From: an uncultured Holophagaceae bacterium
Lineage (GTDB): Bacteria; Acidobacteriota; Holophagae; Holophagales; Holophagaceae
Length of the DNA stretch: 64,000 nucleotides
Direction: 5' to 3'
Assembly: GCA_903857495.1 (NCBI GenBank)
Contig: CAIOFF010000023.1
Location: forward strand, 32,279-96,278
The position numbers were made by a program, and so were the translations under genes. The number at the start of each line of letters is the position of its first letter. Positions within the stretch are counted from its first letter, which is position 1. The notes beneath the pieces are model-generated. The model searched no databases and was not told the DNA's origin. It worked only from the letters and a program-made list of their open reading frames with translations. Positions 9,512 to 17,128 of this stretch are shown here, in pieces.

Positions 9512-10196
9512 GCAGCCAGCGCCGGGTCACCCACTGGAGCTCGTCCTCGGTGATCTGGTAGTGCGGATCCCGCAGCTTCTCCTCCACCAGCGAGCCCACC
9601 AGCGAGGTGAACAGCAGGACTTCCTTGCGGGCCCGCTCGAGGCCCGTGTGGAAGACGTGGTCCATGAACAGGCCCAGGGGGCTGAGGCCCCGCTCCACCA
9701 GCGGCATCAGGTCCCGGAAGCTGGAGTCCGGCGAGGGCACAGCGATGGAACGCAGGATGAAGCCTGTGAACTCCTGGCTCTCCAGCAGCATGCCGAGGTA
9801 GTCGCGGGAGAGCTGCAGGCAGGCGGCCTCGCGCGCCTCGGGCGTCTCGACGGGGCCCGCCAGGAACGGCTCGACCATGGCCTGGATGCGCACGGCCATG
9901 CCCGCCAGGGCCACCAGACAGAGCTGCCGGAACAGGCCCTCCTTGCTGCCGAAGTGGTAGTAGAGGGTCGGCTTCGAGACCCCGGCCTCCTCGGCGACTT
10001 CCTTCACCTGCACGCCGTCATAGCCCTTGGCGGCGAAGTGCGACAGGGCGGACAGCAGCAGCCGGGCCTTGAGGTCGCCGGAGCTGCCCAGCCGCTCAAG
10101 ACCCGCATAGAAGCTGCCATGAGCGCCCACGCCGAGGGCTTCGGGACCAAAGACCGGCACCAGCTCTTTGAGACCATGGTCGGGAACGGTGGACAT
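9495..10196 (-). CDS. TetR/AcrR-family transcriptional regulator
   Basis: The chosen start ATG at 10196 gives 233 aa, with GAGG six bases upstream; an upstream in-frame ATG at 10229 would add 11 residues. The N-terminal helix-turn-helix is clear: LLLSALSHFAAKGYDGVQVK, then VAEEAGVSKPTLYYHFGSKEGLF, the TetR recognition-helix pattern (K-x-T-L-Y-Y-H-F). The C-terminal ligand domain has LRDYLGMLLE-type helices and EKLRDPHYQITEDEL near the end, resembling the AcrR-like C-terminal group. It is likely a repressor of a nearby operon and possibly of itself. The target is unknown, but the gene lies immediately upstream of the M61 peptidase and glycosyltransferase, overlapping the former by 17 bp. The ligand cannot be guessed from the sequence. 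Confidence 0.85.
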   Translation of the reverse strand: MSTVPDHGLKELVPVFGPEALGVGAHGSFYAGLERLGSSGDLKARLLLSALSHFAAKGYDGVQVKEVAEEAGVSKPTLYYHFGSKEGLFRQLCLVALAGMAVRIQAMVEPFLAGPVETPEAREAACLQLSRDYLGMLLESQEFTGFILRSIAVPSPDSSFRDLMPLVERGLSPLGLFMDHVFHTGLERARKEVLLFTSLVGSLVEEKLRDPHYQITEDELQWVTRRWLHGVQG

Positions 10197-10270
10197 GCGT
10201 TGCCTCGGAAGTTCCCCCCAGGATGCCATGAACGGCCTTACTCGGGGTCCAGTCGGTGTTGGCAGCTGGT

Positions 10271-10485
10271 GGTCGGCTATCAGCTGTCAGCTATCAGCTA
10301 GGAGCCAGCGCCGACCCATCCGGGGCGCACTCCCCCGATCCGCCGGGCCCTTCTTGACCGACAGCTGACAGCCGAGAGCCCCACACCAGCTGCGGCGACC
10401 AGCTGACGCCTACCCATCCAGGCGCGAACGCCCGATCCGCCGGGCCCTTCTTGGCCGACAGCTGACAGCTGACAGCCGAGAGCCC
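10271..10485. repeat. Intergenic palindromic repeat block (GCTGTCAGCTATC type), two tandem units
   Basis: The region between the TetR gene and miaE is filled with iterated CAGCTGTCAGCTATC-like palindromes. The 5' edge GTCGGCTATCAGCTGTCAG (10272-10290) recurs exactly at 59661-59679. Two similar units follow: GATCCGCCGGGCCCTTCTTG then (A/G)CCGACAGCTGACAG occurs at about 10337-10369 and again at about 10433-10466. The arms can fold into stem-loops in either strand. No open frame with normal codon use is present. The block most likely represents a dispersed REP-like element rather than a gene; a transcription-termination or mRNA-stability role is possible. Confidence 0.7.
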
Positions 10486-10492
10486 AATCCCT

Positions 10493-11086
10493 TCAGTGCA
10501 CCGCCGAGGTCCACGGCAGGGCCGAGATCACCTCGGCCTCCCGGTCCAGCCACCAGTCGAGCCGGGCCTCGGCATCGAGGCCGAAGCGCTCCACGGCCAG
10601 GCTGCGGTAGCCCACCGCGTGGCCCGCCTCGCAGCGCTCCAGCTCCAGCAGGAGGGCCAGCCAGGGCGCGGTGCCCAGCTCCGGGTGGGCGGTTCCGGCC
10701 TGCTCCAGCAGCCAGAGCCGCTCACAGCTGCGCGCCTCGATGAGGGCCCCCATGAGCAGCCGATCCAGCAGACCCTTGGCGGCCAGCTTGTGGAGGCCCT
10801 GGGCGTAGGCATTGCCGCCGTCGGGACGCAGGGGCCAGCTGAAAGCCTGGAGGGCCTCCAGCACCCGGCGGAAGTGGTTCATCTCGTCCTCGGCCAGCCG
10901 CGCCAGCAACACCGAGGCCCGGGGCCAGTCCGCCAGGGCCAGGCTCAGGTTGAGGGCATTGATAGCCGCCTTCTTCTCGCAGTGGGCGTGGTCTGACAGC
11001 AGCGCGGCGGGATCCGCCAGGGCCACCGCCGCCCAGCCCGCTGGGGTGGTGTAGCGCAGCGGCAGGGGTGGGACAAAGTCAGTCAA
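10493..11086 (-). CDS. miaE: tRNA-(ms2io6A)-hydroxylase MiaE
   Basis: This 197-aa protein matches the MiaE family of ferritin-like non-haem di-iron hydroxylases, which hydroxylate the isopentenyl side chain of ms2i6A37 in tRNA. The four-helix-bundle signature residues are visible: LSDHAHCEKKAA supplies the first E(x)nH-type ligand, LAEDEMNHF the next E-x-x-H, and ELERCEAGHA the C-terminal E-x-x-H. The length is normal for the shorter bacterial form. The gene is cytoplasmic and overlaps the DUF2520 gene upstream by 8 bp, so the two are probably co-transcribed. Downstream it is followed by a palindromic repeat block. Oxygen-dependent chemistry implies that the organism meets O2 at least at times. 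Confidence 0.88.
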   Translation of the reverse strand: MTDFVPPLPLRYTTPAGWAAVALADPAALLSDHAHCEKKAAINALNLSLALADWPRASVLLARLAEDEMNHFRRVLEALQAFSWPLRPDGGNAYAQGLHKLAAKGLLDRLLMGALIEARSCERLWLLEQAGTAHPELGTAPWLALLLELERCEAGHAVGYRSLAVERFGLDAEARLDWWLDREAEVISALPWTSAVH

Positions 11087-11714
11087 GGGCGCCCCCCAGC
11101 TTCAGGAAGATCTCGCGCCAGGCCTCAGGCAGGGCCGCCGCGTCCCGGGCGATGGTGGCCGTGTCCCCCCGGGGGAAGGGGCCGGTGCGGCCCGCGGGAC
11201 CGCGTTCGGCGATGTTGCGCAGGGTGGCCTCGGCCAGCGGCAGCAGGCCCCGGCCCGGCAGGGCCACGCCCTGGGCGCGCAGCAGGGCCTGGGCCCCCAG
11301 CCAGAGGGTGGCCGCGTGGCCCGAGGTGAGCACCGCCGCCGCGTGGTAGAGGGGCTTCAGCTCGCCGGGCAGGTCGAAGGGGGCGAAGCCCAGGTCCCCG
11401 AAGGCGCGACGCAGCTCGTCGGGCACCGCCCCGGTGATCGCCAGGGGCGTGCCCGACCAGTCCCGGGCCTGGCCGTCAAAGCTTGTCAGCGGGTGGGCGC
11501 AGGGCACCCCGGGCAGGTGCAGGCTGCCCGCGAGATGGACACAGCGGCCCGGAAACCGCGCCGCGCACGCCGCCACCGCGTGGTCCGGCACCGCCAGCAG
11601 CACCAGCCCCTCCGGCTGGGCCGTATGCGCCAGCAGCGTCGCCCGCTCGCCCCAGGCCTCCGCCAGCGCGCGCCCCGCGCGGCCCCGACCCAGGATGGAG
11701 ATGGTTGCGGTCAT
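11079..11714 (-). CDS. Rossmann-like DUF2520 protein (predicted NAD(P)-binding oxidoreductase)
   Basis: This 211-aa protein begins with a nucleotide-binding ISILGRGRAGRALAEAW motif (G-x-G-x-x-G), followed by LVLLAVPDHAV, the strand that usually follows the cofactor in 6-phosphogluconate-dehydrogenase-like folds. The C-terminal helical half has the DUF2520 pattern (LKPLYHAAAVLTSGHAATL, then GPAGRTGPFPRGD), where HAAAV is characteristic. DUF2520 proteins resemble pyrroline-5-carboxylate reductase and ketopantoate reductase architectures, but no substrate is established. It is first in a two-gene minus operon with miaE (8-bp overlap) and diverges from a hypothetical gene 40 bp away. No signal peptide is seen. 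Confidence 0.8.
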   Translation of the reverse strand: MTATISILGRGRAGRALAEAWGERATLLAHTAQPEGLVLLAVPDHAVAACAARFPGRCVHLAGSLHLPGVPCAHPLTSFDGQARDWSGTPLAITGAVPDELRRAFGDLGFAPFDLPGELKPLYHAAAVLTSGHAATLWLGAQALLRAQGVALPGRGLLPLAEATLRNIAERGPAGRTGPFPRGDTATIARDAAALPEAWREIFLKLGGALD

Positions 11715-11754
11715 GGGGAGAGGCTAGCAGCGATCAGCCCCAGTACACTGCCCC

Positions 11755-12483
11755 ATGCCCCGCCCTTCCCCCACCCCCTGGGCCCTGCCGCCCGCGGTGC
11801 CGTGGCCGCGCTTCCTGCGGCTGCTGCGGCAGCCCGACCCGCCCCGGGGCTGGCTGGAAGCCGCCGCGGAGCTCCCGGAGCTGCGGAAGCGGCCCCTGCT
11901 GCTGCGCTGGGTCGCCCAGCATCCCAAGGCCCCGGCCCACCTGCGGGCGCAGCTCCTGGGCCGCCTGCCCTGGCGGGCCCTGGTGGCGGTGGCGGCGGAC
12001 GCGGCGGCGCACCCCCAGGCCCGCCAGCAGGCCACGGAGAAGCTCCAGCAAATCTGGGCCACCCTCACCACCGGCGAGCGGCGCAGCCTGGCGCGGAGTG
12101 CGCCCCGGGCCCTGTGGCGCCTGATCTGGCCCTGCCCCAGCGCCGACGTGCTGGCCGCCTTCCTGCAGCACCCCAAGCTCAGCCTGGAGGCGCTGCTCGC
12201 CCTCATCCAGGCGCCCCTGCGGCCCCCTCAGGCCGAGGCCCTCGCCGCCTCGCGCTGGCGGGACAGCGGCCCCGTGGCCGAGCAGGTGCTCCAGGTCCTG
12301 GACCGCAGCCTCGCCCTGCCCGACTCCGGCCTCGTCCTGGGCCACGCCGCCCCCTGGATCCGCGCCCTCGACGAAGAGGCCCGCATCCTCGCCGCCAGCC
12401 GAACCCTCACCCCCGCCCTGCGCCGCATGGTCCACCCAAGGCGCGGCGAGTGTGCCTTCCAGACAGGAGCTTCGCCATGTTGA
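11755..12483 (+). CDS. Hypothetical protein, alpha-helical HEAT-like
   Basis: This 242-aa product is rich in Leu, Ala and Arg. Repeating amphipathic helices (LRKRPLLLRWVAQHPKAP, AHLRAQLLGRLPWRALVAVA, LQHPKLSLEALLALIQAP) suggest a HEAT- or leucine-rich-variant solenoid; this is inference from pattern only. There is no signal peptide or membrane segment. It lies divergently 40 bp from the DUF2520 gene, and its stop overlaps the start of the M23 lipoprotein by 7 bp, so the two are probably translated from one message. Codon use is strongly GC-ending like its neighbours. No clear Shine-Dalgarno precedes ATG 11755, so the start is uncertain. I do not recognise a named family. Confidence 0.6.
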   Translation: MPRPSPTPWALPPAVPWPRFLRLLRQPDPPRGWLEAAAELPELRKRPLLLRWVAQHPKAPAHLRAQLLGRLPWRALVAVAADAAAHPQARQQATEKLQQIWATLTTGERRSLARSAPRALWRLIWPCPSADVLAAFLQHPKLSLEALLALIQAPLRPPQAEALAASRWRDSGPVAEQVLQVLDRSLALPDSGLVLGHAAPWIRALDEEARILAASRTLTPALRRMVHPRRGECAFQTGASPC

Positions 12484-13598
12484 ACCGAACGGGTCTCTTC
12501 CTGGCTCTGGCTGCGGCCATCGGCCTCTTCAGCTGCATGCATGCGCCCACGAGAGCCCGGGACCTCATCGAGGTCTCCCAGAGCTACGTTCCCTACAAGA
12601 CCGAAGCGTTTCTTCGCATCGGCTACCTGCTCAACACCTGGGAATACGAGAAGGATGGGCTGCAGCTGCAGCGCATCGTGGTGCTGGATGACGACACGAA
12701 GGCGAGCCTTCTCACCATTGAGAAGGCGGACCTGCCCACCCTCTTCAAAGGCCCCCTGCCCACCAATGCCGAGATCCAGATCGATGCACTGGACCGCTAC
12801 TACCTGTCGATCCAGGTGCCCATCCCCTTGACGCAGGCCACTCCCAGCAGCCTCTCCCACCGCTTCACCTTCTCCGATGCGGCCGGAAAGAAGGAGCTGA
12901 CGGTGGAGGGGGGCCGCCTTCAGCCCCGAAAGGGTGAATCACCCCGGCTGATTGCCTCGCCGGTGAAGGGCAGCTTCTACATCTTCGCCAACCAATCCAC
13001 CATGGGCTACCACTACTGGTACACCGCCTTCACGGGCGGGGAGATCTACACCAGCGAGAAGTTCGCCTTCGACCTGACCCGGGGCAATGAGCTCTGGGAG
13101 AACACCTACTCCGGCGATCCCAGAACCAACAGTTCCTACTTTGCCTACGGGAACCCGCTCTACGCCGTGGCTTCGGGCAAGGTGCTCAAGGTGGTGGATG
13201 GGCGGGTCGAGAACTCCGGCGATGCCCACGATGCGCCGCTGCTGTTCAACGACGCCTACTATGGCAACTACCTGATTCTCGATATCGGGGGCGGCTGCTA
13301 CGCGGGCTACATGCACTGCAAGCCGCACTCGTTCCTGGTATCGGTGGGGGACACCGTGACCGAGGGCCAGCCGCTCGCCAGCCTTGGGAACTCCGGGAAC
13401 TCCGACGAGCCCCACCTGCACTTCCAGCTCACGGACAAGCCGGACGCGGCCTTCTCCCACGGCCTGCCCTTCGTGTTCAAGAGCTACACCAAGCTGGGCG
13501 AAGTGGTGCTGGCACCCGTGCCGGGCATGGTCCAGCGGACCCCCTTCGAGGTGACCAGCGCGAACATGGAGAACTGGACCGTGGCCCGGGTCCCCTAG
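12477..13598 (+). CDS. M23-family (LytM-like) peptidase, putative lipoprotein
   Basis: This 373-aa protein starts at ATG 12477 with AGGAG at 12465-12469. The N-terminus is a lipoprotein signal: MLNRTG, then a hydrophobic stretch ending LFSC, with the lipid-modified Cys at about residue 20. The N-terminal half is a beta-rich domain of unknown function. The C-terminal third is an M23/LytM peptidase-like domain: EKFAFDLTR supplies the Asp of the first metal motif, GYMHCKPHSFLVSVGDTVTEG is the usual turn, and PHLHFQL is the H-x-H zinc motif. It would act in the periplasm on peptidoglycan cross-links, anchored to the outer membrane. The gene ends exactly back-to-back with the convergent GH19 gene (both TAG). 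The longer frame upstream is not coding. Confidence 0.85.
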   Translation: MLNRTGLFLALAAAIGLFSCMHAPTRARDLIEVSQSYVPYKTEAFLRIGYLLNTWEYEKDGLQLQRIVVLDDDTKASLLTIEKADLPTLFKGPLPTNAEIQIDALDRYYLSIQVPIPLTQATPSSLSHRFTFSDAAGKKELTVEGGRLQPRKGESPRLIASPVKGSFYIFANQSTMGYHYWYTAFTGGEIYTSEKFAFDLTRGNELWENTYSGDPRTNSSYFAYGNPLYAVASGKVLKVVDGRVENSGDAHDAPLLFNDAYYGNYLILDIGGGCYAGYMHCKPHSFLVSVGDTVTEGQPLASLGNSGNSDEPHLHFQLTDKPDAAFSHGLPFVFKSYTKLGEVVLAPVPGMVQRTPFEVTSANMENWTVARVP

Positions 13599-14183
13599 CT
13601 AGACGAGAACCTGCTTGGCCTTGGCGTAGAAGCCCTTGCGCTCCTCCATCCCGTTGTAGCCGCCATTGATGGAGAGGCTGATGAACTCCACCGGGGAGAC
13701 AGATATCAGCTGGCCCTTGTGTTTCTTGCTGAGCACGGCGGTGTCGCTCTGGTTGGCAATGTCATTGAGGCCCCGCGTTTTCCAATACTCGCAGGCGCTC
13801 CAGACGCTGAGTTCGGGTTGCTCCAGTAGCTCCGGATTGTTGATGAAGAAATCCCGATTGCCCTTCTTGATGCCCAGTTGGAGATAGTTGGCTCGGCCGG
13901 TGGTCTGGAAGATGCCGCGACCCCGGAAGCGCACGCCATCCCCCGGATTCCTGTTGCCGAGATCGACCCGGCCCTCGTAGGCGCTCCCGGAGGCATACTC
14001 GCGGAGCGTCCTGAAGTGATCGGTTTCGTGGCAGGCCTGGGCCAGGAAGTGGCAGAACTCCTGGGGCGTATCGATCTCGTAGCCTGGGCAGGTGGTGTTG
14101 ATCCACTCCGCAAGCCCGGCCACGAGGGGCGTCGCGTGGCCGGCAATCGCTGCCAGGTGCTCCGGGGTGATGATGTAGGACAT
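13599..14183 (-). CDS. GH19-family lysozyme/chitinase-like protein
   Basis: This 194-aa protein is started at ATG 14183, which has AGGAGGAG just upstream; an in-frame ATG at 14222 lacks such a site. It has the GH19 (endolysin-type) fold: CHFLAQACHETDHFRTLREY contains the catalytic Glu (H-E-T), FRGRGIFQTTGRANYLQLG is the conserved substrate-binding segment, and SLSINGGYNGMEERKGFY ends the domain with the N-G-G motif. There is no signal peptide or wall-binding domain, so release would need a holin or lysis, or it is secreted by another route. Codon use is less GC-biased than the neighbours and the family is common in phages, so a phage origin is plausible. It is convergent with the M23 lipoprotein gene, with no bases between the stops. 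Confidence 0.82.
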   Translation of the reverse strand: MSYIITPEHLAAIAGHATPLVAGLAEWINTTCPGYEIDTPQEFCHFLAQACHETDHFRTLREYASGSAYEGRVDLGNRNPGDGVRFRGRGIFQTTGRANYLQLGIKKGNRDFFINNPELLEQPELSVWSACEYWKTRGLNDIANQSDTAVLSKKHKGQLISVSPVEFISLSINGGYNGMEERKGFYAKAKQVLV

Positions 14184-14314
14184 AGGCTCCTCCTGGATAA
14201 AGGGCCTAACAATAGCAGCCAACCGAAGCCCCCTGTGGAAGGGCTCTGATCAGCCTTGAAAAGGCTAGACATAGTGTGAGGACAGGCAATGAGACAGGCG
14301 GACCCGAGCTGGTT

Positions 14315-14863
14315 TTAGCTCGGGCGGAGCCGATCCTGGTAAAGACGCCACCCCAGCCAGGCGAGCCAGGCCAACATCACGACCCATCCGATGAAGGCGA
14401 CCCGGCTGGCCAGGACGGTATCCCTCCCAAGCATCCCCCAGCGGCCGAGGAGTGCCGTCCAGTCGTGCTCGCCGCCGCCGACGAGGGGAAGCTCCTGGGC
14501 CCGGGCATCGGCCATGTAGGGCGCGATGTTGAGGAGGTTCTGGCCCAGCCACTGTCCGCACAGGGCCGTGCCCAGGGCCTGGCGCTTGCCGACGAAACCA
14601 AGGCAGAGGACCAGCGGCACCAGCAACTGCATGAAGGTGCCCCCGAGGATGGTGAGCGTCTCCCAGCCAAGCACCGAGAAGAGCGGATGCCCCGCTTCGT
14701 GGAACAGGAGATTCACCCCGTCGAGGAAGGGCGTCCAGCCGGAGGGTGCCCTGGTCAGGAGGACAAAGAGAAAGAAACCGACCGCCGCCGAGACCGCAGG
14801 CCAGCCCACGGGCTCCCAAGGGTCCTCCAGACACTCCAGCCTGCTCTCGATCCACTCACGCAC
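14315..14863 (-). CDS. Small membrane protein with HEAGH motif
   Basis: This 182-aa protein has about four hydrophobic segments (about residues 22-38, 70-88, 93-110 and 150-170). Between the first two lies LLFHEAGHPLFSVLG, an H-E-x-x-H sequence like that of M50-type intramembrane zinc proteases. A second metal-ligand motif of the N-x-x-P-x-x-x-x-D kind, expected for site-2 proteases, is not obvious (NIAPYMADAR is a weak candidate at about residues 112-121). It may be a divergent membrane metallopeptidase, or an inactive relative. Neighbours give little help: GH19 on one side and a repeat-filled spacer on the other. The start ATG at 14863 is the first in frame; no strong ribosome site is visible. 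Confidence 0.6.
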   Translation of the reverse strand: MREWIESRLECLEDPWEPVGWPAVSAAVGFFLFVLLTRAPSGWTPFLDGVNLLFHEAGHPLFSVLGWETLTILGGTFMQLLVPLVLCLGFVGKRQALGTALCGQWLGQNLLNIAPYMADARAQELPLVGGGEHDWTALLGRWGMLGRDTVLASRVAFIGWVVMLAWLAWLGWRLYQDRLRPS

Positions 14864-14924
14864 TGGGATGGCTCCGTGTCCTGACCTGCCGACTCAGACA
14901 AGTATCCGCAATGGTTGGCTCCCT

Positions 14925-14996
14925 ATCCCTGTTCATCCCCGTTCATCCCCGTCAGAAAAGCATTTTCACAGGGATGAAGGGGATGAAGGGGATGAG
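14925..14996. repeat. Imperfect inverted repeat built on GTTCATCCCC
   Basis: CATCCCCGTTCATCCCC (within 14925-14950) is answered by GGGATGAAGGGGATG units at about 14971-14994. The arms are themselves short tandem repeats, so an RNA hairpin of more than 15 bp is possible in either direction. This lies in the 329-bp gene-free spacer 14864-15192, between the HEAGH membrane-protein gene and elbB. No coding potential is seen. Confidence 0.65.
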
Positions 14997-15081
14997 CCGC
15001 TCCAACTTCAGAGGAAAGGAATCGACCACCGATGAACACAGATAAAGGCTGATGAACACCGAAAATGACAAAAGCGGAATT

Positions 15082-15163
15082 AACCACAAAGAACACAAAG
15101 GGACACAAAGAAAAGCAACAACCGTTCCTCGGCTTTTCTTCGTGTCTTCGCGCCTTCGTGGTG
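15082..15163. repeat. Inverted repeat of the ACCACAAAG...CTTCGTGGT type
   Basis: The left arm AACCACAAAGAACACAAAGG (from 15082) continues as GACACAAAGAAAAGC to 15116. The right arm GCTTTTCTTCGTGTCTTCGC (from 15132) continues as GCCTTCGTGGT to about 15163. The arms are imperfectly complementary over about 30 bp. Such AC(C)ACAAAG/CTTCGTGGT elements are known as widespread intergenic repeats in unrelated bacteria. It is A-rich, unlike the surrounding genes. It lies just after the elbB stop (15193, minus strand) and could act as its terminator. Confidence 0.65.
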
Positions 15164-15192
15164 AATCCTTTTTCAGTCTCTCTTGCCAGCCC

Positions 15193-15870
15193 CTACGCCC
15201 GCTTCAGCACTTCGGCGATGCAGCGCTCGATGCCGACCCAGACGTCGCTGAGGCGGGCGTCGTCGAACATGTAGGCGGCGGTGGTGATTAGCTTGTTCGC
15301 TTCGTCAATGACGACCTCGCGGGCGCTGGGGGTGTCGCGGTGCTGCTGGCCCAGCTTGGTCACGGCGGCGGCGCAGCCGGGGTCGTTGCCCAGGGTCAGC
15401 TCCGTGGAGGTCTTCCCCGCCAGGGTCAGGGCCACCAGGGCCGGGGCGATGCAGATGGCGCCCACGGGCTTGCCGGCGTCGAAGAAGCCGCGCACGAAGG
15501 CGGCCACGTCGGGGCGCACCTCGCCCTCGGCGCCCTTGAAGGCGAAGCTGCAGTGGTTCTTGGCCACGCCGAAGCCGCCGGGCATGACCAGGGCGTCGTA
15601 GTCCTCCACCTTGGCCTGGGCCAGGTCCAGGCACTGGCCCACCCGGGCGATGCGGCTGGACTCTTCCAGGATGTTGCGGACGGCGCCGGGCACCGGCTGG
15701 CCCGAGACGTGGTTGATGACGTGGTGCTGAGGGGCGTCCGGCGCCAGGCACTGGAACGCGGCGCCATGCTGGTCCAGGGCCAGCAGGGTGAGCACCGCCT
15801 CACGCACTTCCGCGCCGTCCAGGTGGCCGCAGCCGGCCAGCAGCACCGCGACCTTGGGTGTCTTCGCCAT
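15193..15870 (-). CDS. elbB: ElbB/ES1-like glyoxalase of the DJ-1/PfpI superfamily
   Basis: The protein is 225 aa when started at ATG 15870, which has GAGGAGG a few bases upstream; a much longer open frame continues but runs through the divergent aminotransferase. The sequence follows the ElbB (isoprenoid biosynthesis protein with amidotransferase-like domain) pattern: VAVLLAGCGHLDGAEVREAV, then CLDLAQAKVEDYDALVMPGGFGVAKN, then KPVGAICIAPAL, in which the Cys of A-I-C-I-A-P is the nucleophile-elbow residue. E. coli ElbB (217 aa) has glyoxalase activity and was linked genetically to isoprenoid synthesis; the physiological role is unsettled. The protein is cytoplasmic and a single gene, divergent from the aminotransferase with 75 bp between the starts. 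Confidence 0.88.
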   Translation of the reverse strand: MAKTPKVAVLLAGCGHLDGAEVREAVLTLLALDQHGAAFQCLAPDAPQHHVINHVSGQPVPGAVRNILEESSRIARVGQCLDLAQAKVEDYDALVMPGGFGVAKNHCSFAFKGAEGEVRPDVAAFVRGFFDAGKPVGAICIAPALVALTLAGKTSTELTLGNDPGCAAAVTKLGQQHRDTPSAREVVIDEANKLITTAAYMFDDARLSDVWVGIERCIAEVLKRA

Positions 15871-15945
15871 GGGAGCCTCCTCAGGATGTCGCCCCATTAT
15901 GGCTCCGCCGGGAAGGCTTCGCCGGATCTCGTCTACCCTGGTCCC

Positions 15946-17103
15946 ATGCGCCTCTCCTCCCGTCTTCCGCAGGGCCTCGAGCCCAATGCCCTGTCCGCGG
16001 CCCTGGCCCGGCGGCGCGCGGCGGGGCAGGCGGTGCTGGACCTGACGGTATCGAACCCCACCCGCTGCGGCTTCACCTACCCCGAGACGGCGATCCGCGC
16101 GGCCCTGGCCCAGCCGGCGGTGCTGGCCTACGATCCGGACCCACTGGGCACCCGGTCCGCCCGGGAGGCCGTGGCGGCGCACCATGGCCACGGGCTGCGG
16201 GCCGAGGACCTGCTGCTCACGGCCTCCACCAGCGAGGGCTACGGCCTGCTCTTCAAGCTGCTGGGCGACCCCGGGGACGAGGTGCTGGTGCCCAGCCCCG
16301 CCTATCCCCTGTTCCACTGGCTGGCCCGGCTCGAGGGCCTGGTGGCCCGGCCCGTGCCGTCCTACTTCCACGAGCGCTGGCACCTGGACCTCGGAGCCCT
16401 GGAGGCCGCGGCCGGTCCGCGCACCCAGGCCGTGGTGGTGGTGAACCCCAACAACCCCACGGGCCACTTCCTGTCCCAGGCCGAGTGGGATGGCCTTACG
16501 GCCCTCTGCGCCCGCCGGGGCCTGGCCCTGCTGGTGGACGAGGTCTTCGCGGACTTCGCCCTGGAGCCGCCGAACGATCGCCTGGCCACGGCCCTCGCCG
16601 ATCCCGCGCCGCCCTGCCCGGTCTTCCTGCTGTCGGGGCTCAGCAAGGTGGCCGCCCTGCCCCAGCTGAAGCTGGGCTGGATCGCCGTGCGCGGTCCCGA
16701 CGCCGCGGAGCGCCTGGAGGCCCTGGCCTTCCTGGCGGACCAGTACCTGTCCGTGTCCGCCCCGGTGCAGGCCGCCGCGGGCACCCTGCTGGCCCTGGCC
16801 CCGGCGCTGCGGGCGCAGGTGCAGGCCCGACTCCAGGCCAACCTCGCCACCCTGGACGCGGCCCTGGCCGACCATCCCCACCTGGCCCGCCTGCCCGTGG
16901 AGGGGGGCTGGTCCGTGCTCCTGCGCCGCCCCGCGGTGGACGCGGATGAGGTCTGCGCCCTGCGGCTGCTGGAGGCGACGGGCACCCTGGTGCATCCCGG
17001 TTCCTTCTTCGACCTGCCGGGGGACGGCCACCTGGTGCTGAGCCTGCTGACCCCAGAGGCTGATTTCCGGGCCGGCCTGCGCCAGATCTTCCCCCACCTC
17101 TGA
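15946..17103 (+). CDS. Class I/II PLP-dependent aminotransferase
   Basis: This 385-aa protein is started at ATG 15946, at the point where family similarity begins (RLPQGLEPNALSAAL); the frame is open further upstream but overlaps elbB. It has a fold-type I aminotransferase pattern: DLTVSNPTRCGFTYP near the N-terminus, VLVPSPAYPLFHWLARL, VVVNPNNPTGHFLSQ (the N-P-x-x-P-T-G motif), LLVDEVFADF with the Asp that pairs with the pyridine nitrogen, and LSGLSKVAALPQLKLGW, which holds the PLP lysine in S-K. It is probably cytoplasmic. The amino donor cannot be determined. It is followed after 25 bp by the DUF4178 operon, with which it may be transcribed. Confidence 0.85.
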   Translation: MRLSSRLPQGLEPNALSAALARRRAAGQAVLDLTVSNPTRCGFTYPETAIRAALAQPAVLAYDPDPLGTRSAREAVAAHHGHGLRAEDLLLTASTSEGYGLLFKLLGDPGDEVLVPSPAYPLFHWLARLEGLVARPVPSYFHERWHLDLGALEAAAGPRTQAVVVVNPNNPTGHFLSQAEWDGLTALCARRGLALLVDEVFADFALEPPNDRLATALADPAPPCPVFLLSGLSKVAALPQLKLGWIAVRGPDAAERLEALAFLADQYLSVSAPVQAAAGTLLALAPALRAQVQARLQANLATLDAALADHPHLARLPVEGGWSVLLRRPAVDADEVCALRLLEATGTLVHPGSFFDLPGDGHLVLSLLTPEADFRAGLRQIFPHL

Positions 17104-17128
17104 CCTGCCTGCATAATCACGGCATCCC

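Noticed and set aside
10168..10368. Short plus-strand open frame across the TetR start and repeat block
   Set aside because: It is made mostly of palindromic repeat sequence and lacks a ribosome site.
11316..12476. Upstream extension of the M23 lipoprotein frame
   Set aside because: The sequence is Pro/Arg/Gly-rich without domains and crosses the divergent DUF2520 gene; a lipoprotein signal with AGGAG begins at 12477.
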